The notes under the pieces were generated by a model that was not told where the DNA came from, searched no databases, and worked only from the letters and a program-made list of their open reading frames with translations. Source: Lutraria lutraria (Eukaryota; Mollusca; Bivalvia; Venerida; Mactridae). From it: a stretch of DNA of 64,000 nucleotides. Both the position numbers and the translations under genes were made by a program. Shown in pieces: positions 15,001 to 24,520 of this stretch (within the stretch, counting starts at the first letter, position 1; the number at the start of each line of letters is the position of its first letter). Location of the stretch: contig OZ026842.1 in NCBI GenBank assembly GCA_964023205.1, positions 8,202,907 through 8,266,906 of the forward strand, written 5' to 3'.

Positions 15001-18000
15001 AAAAAGGAATAAATGGAATTTGCTTGGTATGGTCGAGTAAAGGGTTTTCGTGGTTTTGAAGCTATCTGAGATGACCCCTGAAACTCACCTATTAAAACTA
15101 CTAGTATTAACGTCTACTCCATTAACACAGTTAACATGAACCGCTTGTAAAAATGGATATGTCGGAAGATATTCATGATAATTAATTTGTGTAATGATAA
15201 TTTATAAAATATTCTGGAATAATGAAAACTTAGTGTAAAGTACGACAATGTTTCGTTAAATACCACGAAAACAAATCTTGGTTTATCAAGTTTTATGCAA
15301 TCATCGTTTATTTCGTTTTAAGCCGTATTGAAAACTGCTGCCGATCAGGATGCCTTTTACTGCTGCGCTGACCACACCCACTCTGTAGAACTCCTTAAGG
15401 ACAATACCATTCAGAAATTATACTTTACAGTGACAGAGAAGGTAATAAAAATAAACCTTAACTGATATACTCATTGAAGTATTGGACAAGAACACAAGTT
15501 TTTACCCATTCAACGGATAAATAAAATCAGGTGTCCAGGCATGAACTGAAGACAAATGAAAATCCGAAAGATATATCACGTCCCTAAATGTTTATTTTTC
15601 GTCCCTTCTTCCATACAATATAATCTGAAAACCTTTAATAAAATAATGAGAAATAATAAATGAGACCATTTTAATTTTAACTCATATATTAGAAGTGACA
15701 AAATTGTTATTATAAAACATATATTAAGTGTGACCAAAAATTGTTATTTTAAATCACATTTATTATGTGACCATATAACTCATATGTTAGAAGTGACTAA
15801 AATATTATTTTTACTTACATTTTGGATGCGTCCAAATTGTTATTTTAAATCATATATTAGGAGTGGCCATGCTGCTATTTTAATTCATTTCTAACTAAAA
15901 GAGTAAAAGACAAAAGGTTATTTCAGAATGTTCTAAGGGAAGACGTAAAAGAAAAGTTCGAGAACGCTGTGGACAGAACTTCTCCAAGCACTAAGATACA
16001 TGACTTCATGGATTGGACTAGAGACATTACCCAGGATGCAAGACGTAAGAGGAGAATTGGCATGTATATATTGGGCCGCTTTATACTCTGGTTTATACTC
16101 AGGTCATGGTAAGTTTAGTGTTTGTTGTTTGGAAATTGCGTTCATCTTTCTATAATGTGTCACATTAAAAATACAACAGGTTACATTTCCTTTACCATGG
16201 ATTATCCGAAACCATATTGATGTTCTGTCGATTTCCGATAATCGAGGTTCCACTTTATTTATTGAATTAATGTTATAAAAGTAATGTTTCAAACTGTTTA
16301 CCGTAAAATCATTATTAAAATCAATCAGACCCCGATGATATTAAAACACACACAAATAAGCACAAATATAAAAAATTTCAATAAAACAATATGATTATCC
16401 AACAATGACTTCTCACACATGGACTTTGGAGCTGTATTTAAGCTCTAGGAATTTGACAATGCTGAGCAACATGGTGTTGCTGATGAATCTCACTTTAAAA
16501 GAATACAGAGAACACATATGGCTTATGCTCACTTCGGTAGCTCCAAGATGATGCCGAATGGCGGAAACATCATACGAATCAATGCTACAAAATGTTTCTT
16601 TATAAATAACACCTTCCCAATGTTTTCATTTATTTAAAAGAATACAGAAGATTCTATAGCATAATGAATCTTTTCCTAAACCTTTTTGTGGTTAAGTGTA
16701 GTGGTCGAGAATACTTGCGAAGCTTAATAGCAACTTGAGGCGTTTGTATCGCCCTTGTTGTTTCGGGACCATGTGAAAACCAACATTGCAAGCCACAAGA
16801 GTAAATAGAGAAACCGACTTCGCATAGCGAATACGATAACAAGATTGTTATTAAGACTCCTGGAGCAAAATTTTGATATTTATGACAATATATTAGTTTG
16901 TTTGATATTATGCAATATGTATATTACATTCCATTCATGTATTTGGATATTCATTACAAAGTAAGCCACTCGTCACAATAGCTCATGCTTTATTTTAAGG
17001 ACGTTTTTGAACTATGCGGTATACTTGTTATCCCTGGCGATTGCGGTACTTCTTGCTGTAACGTGGGTTGAAAGAGAGAGCGATAATGACGTGAGGTAAG
17101 CAAACTGTCATAATTCTAAATTTACCTTCATGATGCTTTATTGTTGTACCGGTGAGCCAATCAGTCGAAGAAACACCTCACATTTTATTTATTTATTCCC
17201 TACTTTACAAAGTAGTTTGGTCGCTCTATGTGCAGATTAAGAACAATAATTACATATAATATAGTATTGTTAATACAGTGTTATTCCATCTTTTGATAAC
17301 ATCGCAGTTCAGGTAATACAGTACATGAGTATTAAAAATGATACACTACCTGATTCTGATATTGGAATGTCTACCAAATATATTGATGCAATCATTTATG
17401 TCAAGAACTGTTATAAGTTGGTCGAATGGGCAATATTTGTAATCGTTGTAGCTCTAGATTTGATAGAATGTCGAATCTTTTATTACAGACCTGATTTTAA
17501 GTTCCGTGATTCCCGCGACGTGTTTTATGTGTTTGCTGGCACACATATTTTTCTCTCAGTCCTCGTCTTTGTTGGATATTGTCTAATATACAGACCAACT
17601 TTTCCTCACATTGCTGACATGAAGGCTATTATCAGGCAAGTACGACTTCATTAAACTGAAAATAGATGTTATGTAATAGGTATTGCATCAAAACGGGGCT
17701 GTATTAAAATTCAGTAAATGAATATCTTGTCGAAAATGTTTACATTTAAATCTTACAATAATTGAGGCAAATTGTAGCCAGATATTAAATATGTACAGTA
17801 TAAATTTGAAAAGAAAAAACACAATTATCCCGATATTTAGTTCTTCCCATGTTGACGAAACCCGAGAAAAACAAGTTAACACATGCACAATTTGCAAACT
17901 ACTCTCCTTTAGAAATAGCTAAAGTTAGAAGTGATTAGATTTTTGAGATTTAGGTAGAAAATGTTTAAAGCATAAAACATGAAACATTTTTACGCCGCAG

Positions 18001-21000
18001 GAAATCGAGAAGAACAGACAGCACAGATAAGGGACGTGTCGTATCTGATGAGAAAAGACATTCACACTTAGAAGTGAAAATCTACGGTATCAGAACAATT
18101 TATTATTTTGTAAGTATTGAGGACTAAATTAGGTTTGGTTTCTATTTCATATGTCGATTTGTAGCTCACTTAAGGTACACAAAGCTCAGGGTGAGCTGTG
18201 GAATGAGTATGTGTTTGTCCGTTGTCCGATCGTCGTCCGAAGTTGCTAAAATAATGTCCGTGGGGTCGTAAATTAGCCCTGCCACATGGGTCACATGTTT
18301 TATATAGATTTCTAAAGGATAGAAAAATCTTCTTGTCTGAAAGTACAAGTTTTAGAGGTCAGATATTTGGCATGGAGCAAGGTCTAAAAACCCTCTAACA
18401 AGTTGCTAAAATAATGTCCCTTGTGTCATCATTGGCCTTGCTTTAGGGTCATGTGTGTTACATAGATTTATATAGGAAAATGTTTTTGTTTAATCTTTTT
18501 GTATGATGAACATGGTTCAGAGTTTAGATATTTTGCGTGTAGAGACCCTCTTACAAAATTGATAAAATAATATCACAGAGGTATATGTTCAAGTATTCAG
18601 CACAAATTTTAATCCAATGTATGATATTGCCATTACTGGTTTCTCAGATAAATATCCCAGGGCTACTTGGCCCTTTTCTTTTAATGGAGCTTACACTGTC
18701 GATTAAAAAATGTAGAAAATAAACCTTTTATTGACATCCTGTATCTAAATACGCTATTATACCAACAGTGCCAAAAGGCAAATACGAATGTTTTTTATTC
18801 ACTTTGTTTATAATTGAAAGAAGTAAAAATATGCTCTGAATGACTGTGAACAGTTATATTTCTTTGCGACTATTACTTTGCAGTTGTTTCTGGCTTTCTC
18901 TGTTGCTGGTATTTTCACAAGTGGTTATTTCTTCGCATTCCATCTTCTCCATATCACAGAACTGTATCGACCTTTGCGTCGGGTCCTGCAAGCAGTAACA
19001 ATGAATGGTATCCGTTAAAATACATTTTCTTCAAGAAAAAATAAAATATTGCATTCCTGATTTGAGACAAATTCCAGCCCTGTAAGCGGTGGAATTGTGC
19101 CAGAGGCTTTTCTTTGATGTCTTTTTGTTTTGTTTCAGTGAGTGTAACGCCACTTTAAATCAATGTTTTAGTTGCATTCGGCTGCTGGTTCACCAAACCA
19201 GTTTTCTTTGATTGTGTTCTAACCAATACTACATGTAGTTAACTTACCCTTCCACAAGAAGCCGGCAACTTCTCAAATATGGAGGATAAGACAACATCGA
19301 CAATTTTTCATAGAACGGTATGACTAGCCGATTGCGAGGTTTCAAGTCCAGAACCGCGGCCTTCATATGTTCACTTGTCCGTCATCTTTCAAATGAATTC
19401 CTAATTCGGTTACATGTTCTATTAAGAAGGCAAGTAGGAGGTATGCAAACATACATTGTATATTAAACTTTTCTGGGTTTTTTTTCAGGTTATAAATTGT
19501 TATCAGTGGCCATACTTGGAATCGCAGTTTTTTATATGTTTTCATTGATATTGTTCGCCTTTTATCGGGATCCAACTTGGTTAGATGGACGGTATTGTCG
19601 TAATATATATGAGTGTTTTGTGTCGGTCGTTCATCATGGATTCGTTGGTGGTCCTTACATGGTGAGTTTGTCCGACGAATTGTTTCATGAATTATTGCGG
19701 AAGTTTACATTTTCAAATTCAAAGAATAATTCTCCCATAGTGCTGTCGTAGCTAATTTAGTTTTACTTCAATACTTCAAACGTGATGCCACAATGCCTTT
19801 TAAACATAACGTTTATTTATCTTCAACTCTGAAATGTAGTTTGATCTAAAAAAAAGAAAACGTAACACACATTCACTTTAATAGCAGGGAATGTGTCTTA
19901 CCAGTACCAAAGTTAAATTATTATAACATTTATACAAATTACCCAGTAATGTTATATTAACAATGTAATAAAATCAAGTACTATTTGAATAAAATGAAGA
20001 TTTGTTTTGTATACATTAACGTAGCGATTAATGCGGTTCTTATTTGAGGTGTCAACTTCTGTTTTGTTTATCAGCTGAATAGTACTGGTATAGACATCAG
20101 TTTTGGCCAAGAAATCGGGATTATGTTCTTCGACCTCTCATTCTTTTTATTGGTCACAATTCTCGGACTCTACATAATATTAGCAGTCATTGTCGATGGT
20201 TTCATGCAACTAAGAAAAGCAAAGGTAAATTCAATGTTGTTTCTATAGATACGTATTTGGTCATTCGACTTATTTGTAGTTGTAGTTAATTTTTGATGTT
20301 AATTTGCAGAAAAAAGAAGGGAATTTTAAGAATGCCGAAATGGTCGATTATGCTCGATATTTGCCGAATTCTTTCACGGCAGATACCGGCATAAAACGAC
20401 ATTTACCAATGTCATTGTGGGCCCAAAACATTACCAAAGCTTACTGCCTGTGAGATGATTTCAGGTTAAGGTTTTGCACCAGGTTTGGTTTAAATCGTTT
20501 GTGCTCTAAGTTCCGTATTGTATATTGAATGTTTGCATTTTGAAATAAACAATATTCTACTGTGTTTTGTTTCGCTAAAAGCAAAGTGAAGCATAATTTA
20601 GTATATAATTTTATACCATATCTTCTGTTTCGCTTGCAATTACATGTACTTGGATATGAAGCTACACTTACAACAGTAGTTTCAAAATTTTAAAAAGGAA
20701 TGAAAGCCTTGACACAGTGTGGATAACCCACGTAGCTTTTGACGTCTCTAATGGGTTTGCGAGAAGTACTTGTTGGCACGAAGCCAGAAGGAAAGAAGCT
20801 GTATTTTATTAAGATTTCAATTTTTACGAAACATAGCGCATGATAAGCGAAAAAAACGTGTATGTTCCACGTATATTTGTCATTTCCTTGTATTCTGTAC
20901 AGTTCTCTGTAACATTCGCGCCTAATGAAAAACACATCCAGTCTGTCTTCCCGTTGTACCCAAAACATTAGTCGCCTATGTGACAGAAAACTATACAGAA

Positions 21001-23969
21001 TACAAATAAATGAAAACTATACGTATAACATAATTCTGCCTAGCATGCGCTATGTGTCTTGAAAATTGAGATCGGAATAAAATACAGCTTCTTTTCTCTT
21101 GGCTTCGCGCAAAAAGTGTTTCTTGCAATACCCATTTGGGACGTCAAAAACCACGTGAGTTATCCACACTGAGACATTTATGTTTGAGTCAATTGTGAAC
21201 ATAGTCGTCGTCACCGTTGTCTGCAATAAAAAGGTACAATTTTTTATTGAAGCTGAAGGTGGAAAAAGACAAACAGACATCATGTTTTATATGTGGCAGA
21301 AACCGCTTTGAGTTTGAAAAACATCTTGGGGTAAAATTGACGAGGTGTAAAATATGGTTTGTTTCTGGTTTCCCGATCTATCCTATTTTTTCCGGAACCC
21401 TAGACATTTTATTCGGTCCAGAGAAGGGTACACACACTGTCTCATGTATTAATCTTTCTGTTCGCAGACTACATAGTACCCAACATATGTTCAAAGACCA
21501 TGAAACCAGAAATAAACTTTTTTTCGCCTGACATTCATTGCATTTGAATGTGTGAATTTTAAAAATAAGCTTTGTTCTCGTTAGCGATGTATTAAGATAA
21601 TTAATCAAACCACGCCTTAACATGAATATTCTATTGTGGAATTCTGGCAATTTCCTTGTGTTTAAATTCTTTCAAGCATTTCTGTAAAACAATTACAGAT
21701 ATTTTTTATGTAAGAATAATAAGATTGTATCTATTATAGATACATGAATATTTGCTATTGATTATTACATTGGATTTCAATTAGATAGGTGGTTAGAAGT
21801 TTGTTTTATTTTTCAAAAACAATAACAAAATGGGCAAATTTGGTAAATTTATTTAAATATACGAAAACTGATGCACGTATATTTGTATGTTTTATAATAT
21901 TGTTGTTGATATAATCTCATTTAATTCCATGCTCAGAGCATATGGGCTTATAACGTTTCGTGCCAACCAATAAGCCCAAAAATGTATAAAGCTATATCTG
22001 ACAGGAAATGCTACACACATTTGAATTTTAAGTGTAAAATGACATTGTTTTCATAACCTTACGGCGTTTTCTAAAAAGAAAATAGCCATAAAAAAAGTTT
22101 TTTTACGAATTATCAGAAATAATCCTAACATATTATACCATTGCTAGACGATTCAAGCAGAATTCGTTCAATTCATACATGAATTCTCGCTTTATCAAAA
22201 AAAAATATATATAATAAAAACAATTAAAAAGAGGAATACTGCGCCGTATTAATTTCCAAGTTTCATCCCTTTAATTCTATTTATAGTTTACTGGTCACTT
22301 CCAATATTCATTATTTAGATAATAATTATAGGTACTCGGGTATGATTCTTATCACATAGAATCAATTACTCGGCCACTGATTAGACTGTCATATTAGTTT
22401 TACACACTTCAAAATATTAGTCTGAGCATTTCTTGTACTGACTTGTAGGCTCAAAGTTTCCAGAGACATATAACGGAGGAACACAACCTGTGGAGTTACA
22501 TGCACTTCTTCATACATTTGGATAAAACTAGACCACGTGACTACTCGGCCTTAGAGAATTATGTTTACAAAATGGTAACTTTCAAATTTACAATGCCTAT
22601 GTACATAATACAAACACAAACGAAACCAAAGGAAATACAAATTTCTATGTCTTACACTATCGAGAAAGTTTCGGTTGAATTATTTGTATTCGTATGTAAA
22701 TTGATTAATGTGTTTTTGTTGAACTTCATCATTTTATTAATTAATATACCATGTAATTGTCCGATATCGGCGATTATATAGCTTACCAGCTCTCTAAACT
22801 GCATAGATTGGGGATTTACAAGTATCTTTGTCGTCATGATCACGTGACTACCCGAGTCTGTTATGGCTGTTTTCAACAGTATTTCGGTAATACATTGACA
22901 GTAGACCAGACCAGTTTTCCCGGATTCTGCAACATGCAACAGTACTAACCTCTCTATGTGATTAATTATCGGAGGTGAATGAACTTTGACGCGCATGTCT
23001 TCAACAAAGAGAACCCCGCGCACATGATTCGGACTAAAATGGAACGAGGTCCGTAGACGCCAAGCTCTTCTTATACGAGAGCATAGCGCACGTGCTAGTA
23101 TTTGCATAGGATATGATGTTTTGATGACTGTGTTCAATTAGGTGTATGGGCAGTTTGGATCTCATTGAAATTATCCTAATCTTTTCAGCTGTTGTCAGAG
23201 AACTATAGTTTCCTTCCAATTGGACGAGCTATTTGTCTAGAGAGTTATGATCGTTTGAAAGGAGGCAAATCTGATGATGTCCAAGGACTTGTAAGTTAAA
23301 TATCATTAAAGTGCAATTTCTTTCACGTATAATGAACAAAACGTACAACCCCCAACCGCGTATTTTGTGGAATCGTGGGAGTATTATATGCGCGGGAGTT
23401 CCGAGTCAATTTTCATGTGTGTTCTTGGCGTGCTGAGGTGATGTTCACGCAAATCAGTGTTTAATATTTACAAAATGCCACAGAACTAACAATTTCAGTT
23501 TCAATGGGTTTTACATTGATTTCCAACAATATTTCAGTTATATTCACGTTGGCTGGTTCACCTAACCAGTGTTCCTGGACTGTATACAAACCAGGTCAGA
23601 CTTCTCCTTACACAAGGATCTGGCAAATTCTCCACATATGGAGGAAACTCAATATTTCTTTACAAAGTCATAGATGAACCTGTCATGACAGCTATTCGAA
23701 CCGGGGCTATCTGACTACAAGCCTGCTAACCTAGGGACCATGGTCACGATCGTCGAATAAAGGATATCACCAATATGTTTCTTTTTAATGAACAGATAAA
23801 AAAAATTATTTCTTATTTGATCTTACGTGCTCCGTTTCTATTTCAATAGGTTGTGAGTAGCGAGAAAGAAGCGGACTCAAAGAAGCATAAACATTCAAAA
23901 CACAAAAAACACCATGGTACTGACGGTGCACACATCAGACACAAACATGTTTTAAACGAATCACAATAA
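1..23969 (+). CDS. ITPR-like: Inositol 1,4,5-trisphosphate receptor-like channel, 3' two thirds, split gene
   Basis: Tetrameric ER calcium-release channels of this family open on IP3. I place exons at 1-41 (or 45), 998-1079, 1484-1671, ~2750-2824 (weak), 2881-2959, 3373-3447, 3963-4139, 4640-4766, 5321-5459, 5668-5796, 6454-6610, 7523-7620, 8142-8238, 10095-10205, 10694-10873, 11389-11538, 12239-12340, 13382-13471, 14218-14286, 14526-14628, 15323-15441, 15927-16108, 17000-17090, 17313-17635, 18001-18109, 18884-19007, 19489-19661, 20075-20224, 21253-21330, 22449-22574, 23189-23290 and 23850-23969. Reading phase agrees from 2881 to the stop. Family landmarks are LVELLARCAE, DMLREQPN, AVTMNGYKLLS and CFICG. 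About 1,330 residues are visible; the IP3-binding core would lie upstream. Against vertebrate receptors it is compact and strongly diverged, especially in the pore and tail. A one-to-one orthologue is therefore unlikely; a lineage-specific paralogue fits better. The phase link between 1671 and 2881 is unresolved. Confidence 0.85.
291..415 (+). repeat. Dispersed repeat, copy 1 (pairs with 56045-56185)
   Basis: The block begins near AGCAAGTTGTTATAGAG and ends near GTTGAAAACCTGATTTGGTA. The same order of words occurs at 56045-56185 (GCAAGTTGTTATGGAG ... GTTGAAAACCTGGTTTGGTA). It sits in an intron of the ITPR-like gene. The family was not identified. Confidence 0.6.
3105..3175 (-). repeat. tRNA-derived SINE head
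   Basis: Read on the minus strand, an A-box-like TTAGCTCAGTTGGTAGAGCA is followed about 30 bases later by a decayed B box (GGTTCTGGCCCC). The acceptor stem does not pair well, so this is a SINE promoter or tRNA pseudogene rather than a working tRNA. Confidence 0.55.
3690..3880. repeat. SINE-like tail sequence
   Basis: The stretch from TTCCATTGTTGAATGGTTCT to GTGCGACATTAAACCCAAGA has the 'gcgac-ttaaaccca' ending common in mollusc SINEs; a similar short ending (GTGCAATGTTAAACCCC) lies near 42806. It lies in an intron of the ITPR-like gene. Assignment is by resemblance only. Confidence 0.4.
6678..6775 (+). repeat. Dispersed repeat, copy 1 (pairs with 21989-22082)
   Basis: GCTATATCTGACCGGAAATG, then CACATTGTTTTGATAA, then GTGTTTTCTCAGAAGAG. 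The same series is found at 21989-22082 with substitutions. Both copies are intronic and in the same orientation. Confidence 0.6.
7700..7960 (-). repeat. SINE-like element, body portion
   Basis: It shares the order 'CTTTACAC-GCACGATAAAGAAC', 'AGTAGAGATA' and 'TATCTTCTCT..CT..CATTCTAAGGTGG' with 43050-43375, where a tRNA-like head follows. The two copies are diverged. It occupies part of the intron 7621-8141. Confidence 0.5.
8270..8672 (+). repeat. C/A-rich degenerate tandem repeat
   Basis: Repeated words CACCATACACCAACATACACC and AAAGRCGCCC recur with a loose period near 40 bp. It begins about 30 bases after the donor at 8238 and stops at the target site of the hAT-like element. The open frame running through it is a by-product of the low-complexity repeat. 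Confidence 0.6.
8691..9849. mobile_element. Non-autonomous hAT-like element 1, with 8-bp target duplication
   Basis: The element starts TAGGGATGTAAACGG and ends ...GACATCACTA, an imperfect terminal inverted repeat. It is flanked by GTAATTAC at 8683-8690 and again at 9850-9857, a perfect 8-bp duplication as expected for hAT transposons. Each end carries a cluster of ATTAATCG/CGATTAACCG palindromes (8706-8776 and 9778-9825). I see no transposase-like protein inside, so it is probably mobilised in trans. It sits in the intron between 8238 and 10095. Confidence 0.85.
10095..16108 (+). other. ITPR-like: second cytosolic block (RIH-associated region)
   Basis: Nine consecutive exons in continuous phase carry the region before the membrane domain. 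Exon 11389-11538 begins DMLREQPNSGNSVNL, the counterpart of the conserved 'NFLRCQNNKTNYNLV' in IP3R. Exon 15323-15441 reads AFYCCADHTHSVELLKDN, matching 'EFYAKHTAQIEIVRLDRT'. Exon 15927-16108 leads with a basic, charged run into the first membrane segment at its 3' end (residues GMYILGRFILWFIL). Conservation here is what fixes the family as IP3R rather than ryanodine receptor. An A+T-rich degenerate tandem repeat sits in the intron at 15682-15890. Confidence 0.8.
15682..15890 (+). repeat. Degenerate ~65-bp tandem repeat
   Basis: The words CATATATTAGAAGTGAC, AATTGTTATTTTAAATCA and GTGACCA recur three to four times in an intron of the ITPR-like gene. Confidence 0.6.
18240..18590 (+). repeat. 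~160-bp tandem repeat, two to three units
   Basis: AGTTGCTAAAATAATGTCC occurs at about 18242 and 18402, with a worn third copy (ATTGATAAAATAATATCAC) near 18559. Each is followed by a similar 'GGGTCA-TGTGTTA.ATAGATTT' block. A short GTCCGTTGTCCGATCGTCGTCC run precedes it, as at other bivalve-style arrays. Confidence 0.6.
19130..19345 (-). repeat. SINE-family copy (aacgccactt type)
   Basis: GTGTAACGCCACTTTAAATC ... GGTTCACCAAACCAG ... TCTCAAATATGGAGGA ... ends in a worn tRNA-like block near 19340. It shares this order with copies at 23470-23765, 36040-36290 and 49968-50250. Confidence 0.5.
20310..20453 (+). CDS. Alternative terminal exon of the ITPR-like gene
   Basis: A good acceptor (TTAATTTGCAG) opens a phase-0 frame that matches the phase-0 end of the S6 exon at 20224. 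It codes 47 residues, begins KKEGNFKNAEMVDYARYLPN, and ends ...NITKAYCL with TGA at 20451-20453. AATAAA follows at 20544-20549. Joining S6 to this exon would give a channel subunit that lacks the zinc-knuckle linker and tail encoded from 21253 on. The lysine-rich opening resembles the 'EKQKKEE' after S6 in vertebrate IP3Rs, so it could alternatively be the remnant of an ancestral continuous exon. No transcript evidence was available to me. Confidence 0.6.
   Translation, partial: KKEGNFKNAEMVDYARYLPNSFTADTGIKRHLPMSLWAQNITKAYCL
20544..20549 (+). terminator. Poly(A) signal for the short ITPR-like form
   Basis: AATAAA lies 91 bases after the TGA of the alternative terminal exon, in a T/G-rich setting (GTGTTTTGTTTCG follows within 20 bases). 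This is normal spacing for intronic polyadenylation. AT-rich DNA gives chance AATAAA often, so the call rests on the exon in front of it. Confidence 0.45.
20711..20835 (+). repeat. Left arm of an intronic inverted repeat
   Basis: CAGTGTGGATAACCCACGTA to ATTTCAATTTTTACGAAACA. The reverse complement of 21050-21175 matches it with clear but imperfect identity over about 120 bases. The two arms could pair in the pre-mRNA, with about 215 bases between them. Confidence 0.75.
21050..21175 (-). repeat. Right arm of the intronic inverted repeat
   Basis: Read on the minus strand it begins CAGTGTGGATAACTCACG and ends CTCAATTTTCAAGACACATA, mirroring 20711-20835. The shared frame reads VWITHVxFDVxNG in both copies, so the arms may derive from a coding fragment; I do not recognise the protein. 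Confidence 0.75.
21989..22082 (+). repeat. Dispersed repeat, copy 2 (pairs with 6678-6775)
   Basis: GCTATATCTGACAGGAAATG, ATGACATTGTTTTCATAA, GGCGTTTTCTAAAAAGA. Same order and strand as the block at 6678. Confidence 0.6.
22262..22410 (+). repeat. Dispersed repeat, copy 1 (pairs with 32808-32975)
   Basis: TTCTATTTATAGTTTACTGG ... CTTCCAATATTCATTATTTA ... GTATGATTCTTATCACATAG ... TAGACTGTCATATTAG. The same series is seen at 32808-32975, upstream of the MPI gene's 3' end. Confidence 0.6.
23470..23765 (-). repeat. SINE-family copy (intron before the ITPR-like last exon)
   Basis: GGTTCACCTAACCAGTGTTC ... CAAATTCTCCACATATGGAGG ... TTCGAACCGGGGCTATCTGA. It shares its body with the 19130, 36040 and 49968 copies. 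The B-box-like TTCGAACC lies near its right end. Confidence 0.5.
23850..23969 (+). CDS. ITPR-like last exon, His/Lys-rich tail
   Basis: The acceptor TTTCAATAG precedes a 39-residue tail and TAA at 23967-23969. The tail reads SSEKEADSKKHKHSKHKKHH and ends with a second basic, His-rich patch (HIRHKHVLNESQ). It replaces the coiled coil that ends vertebrate IP3Rs. The last dozen or so codons are already the first unit of the minisatellite that forms the 3' UTR, and an AATAAA overlaps the stop codon at 23965-23970. Confidence 0.7.
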   Translation, partial: VVSSEKEADSKKHKHSKHKKHHGTDGAHIRHKHVLNESQ

Positions 23970-24520
23970 AACACAAACACCTTTTAAAGAAAGAAAATAA
24001 TAAAAACATGTTTTAAAATGAACATGCTAATAAACAAACATGATTTATAATGTTCACAATAGTAAATAAGCATGTTTTGAAATGAACACGATAATAAATA
24101 AACATGTTATATAGCAAGACACCAATTAACAATCATGTTTTATAGCAAAGACAATAATAAACAAAACATGTATTATAGGAAAGACAATAATAAGCAAACA
24201 TGTTTTATAGGAAAGACAATAATAAACAAACCTTTTTATAGGAAAGATAATAATAAAGAAACATGTTTTATAGGAAAGACAATATTAAACAAGCATGTTT
24301 TATAGGACAGACAATAATAAACAATATATGTTTCATAGCAAAGACACCAATTAACAAACATGTTTTGCAGCAAAGACAATAATAAACAATTCATGTTTTA
24401 TAGCAAAGGCACCAATTTACAAGCATGTTTTATAGCAAAGACAATAATAAACAATTCATGTTTTATAGCAAAGGCACCAATTTACAAGCATGTTTTATAG
24501 CAAAGACAATACTAAACCCA
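23943..24520 (+). repeat. 32-bp minisatellite forming the ITPR-like 3' UTR, with serial AATAAA
   Basis: About 18 degenerate units of roughly 32 bp, of the form CATGTTTTATAGCAAAGACA + ATAATAAACAA. Most units carry ATAATAAA and therefore an AATAAA hexamer. The array starts inside the coding exon and runs through the putative 3' UTR. The unit changes along the array (AAATGAACACG units first, then GCAAAGACA units), a normal sign of local expansion. Confidence 0.85.

Larger units (their letters stand above)
17000..20224 (+). other. ITPR-like: membrane and pore domain exons
   Basis: Hydrophobic helices appear in order: ~16070-17060 (spanning the intron), two in exon 17313-17635 (YKLVEWAIFVIVVALDLIE and FYVFAGTHIFLSVLVFVGYC), one across 18109/18884 (FLAFSVAGIFTSGYFFAF), S5 in exon 19489-19661 and S6 in 20075-20224 (FFLLVTILGLYIILAVIVDG). 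The S4-S5 motif AVTMNGYKLL matches the family's 'SVTRNGRSII'. The luminal cysteine pair CRNIYEC keeps the family spacing. The loop then reads HHGFVGGPYM-LNSTG where IP3Rs have 'GLRxGGGVGD'. The canonical filter glycines and acidic residue are absent. The S5-pore linker is also much shorter than in vertebrate receptors. Confidence 0.8.
21253..23290 (+). other. ITPR-like: Cys2His2 linker and C-terminal domain exons
   Basis: Exons 21253-21330, 22449-22574 and 23189-23290 are all phase 0. They encode SCFICGRNRFEFEKH followed by FQRHITEEHNLWSYMHFF. All four zinc ligands of the IP3R linker domain (C-x2-C and H-x4-H) are present, and 'EEHNLWSYMHF' matches the vertebrate 'SEHNMWHYLYF'. This domain couples cytosolic movement to the gate in known structures. 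Its intactness contrasts with the altered filter and argues that the gene is under selection as a channel. The usual 'DWFPRMRA' and long coiled coil are not seen. Confidence 0.8.

Noticed and set aside
19489..20453. Ryanodine receptor identity
   Set aside because: The CFICG...HxxxxH linker spacing, the VTMNG motif and the cytosolic motifs (DMLREQPN, FYCCADHT) follow IP3R rather than RyR, and no RyR-specific repeats are seen.
22652..23137. 161-codon open frame on the minus strand
   Set aside because: It overlaps the ITPR-like intron antisense, has no recognisable motif, and its composition looks like translated intron.
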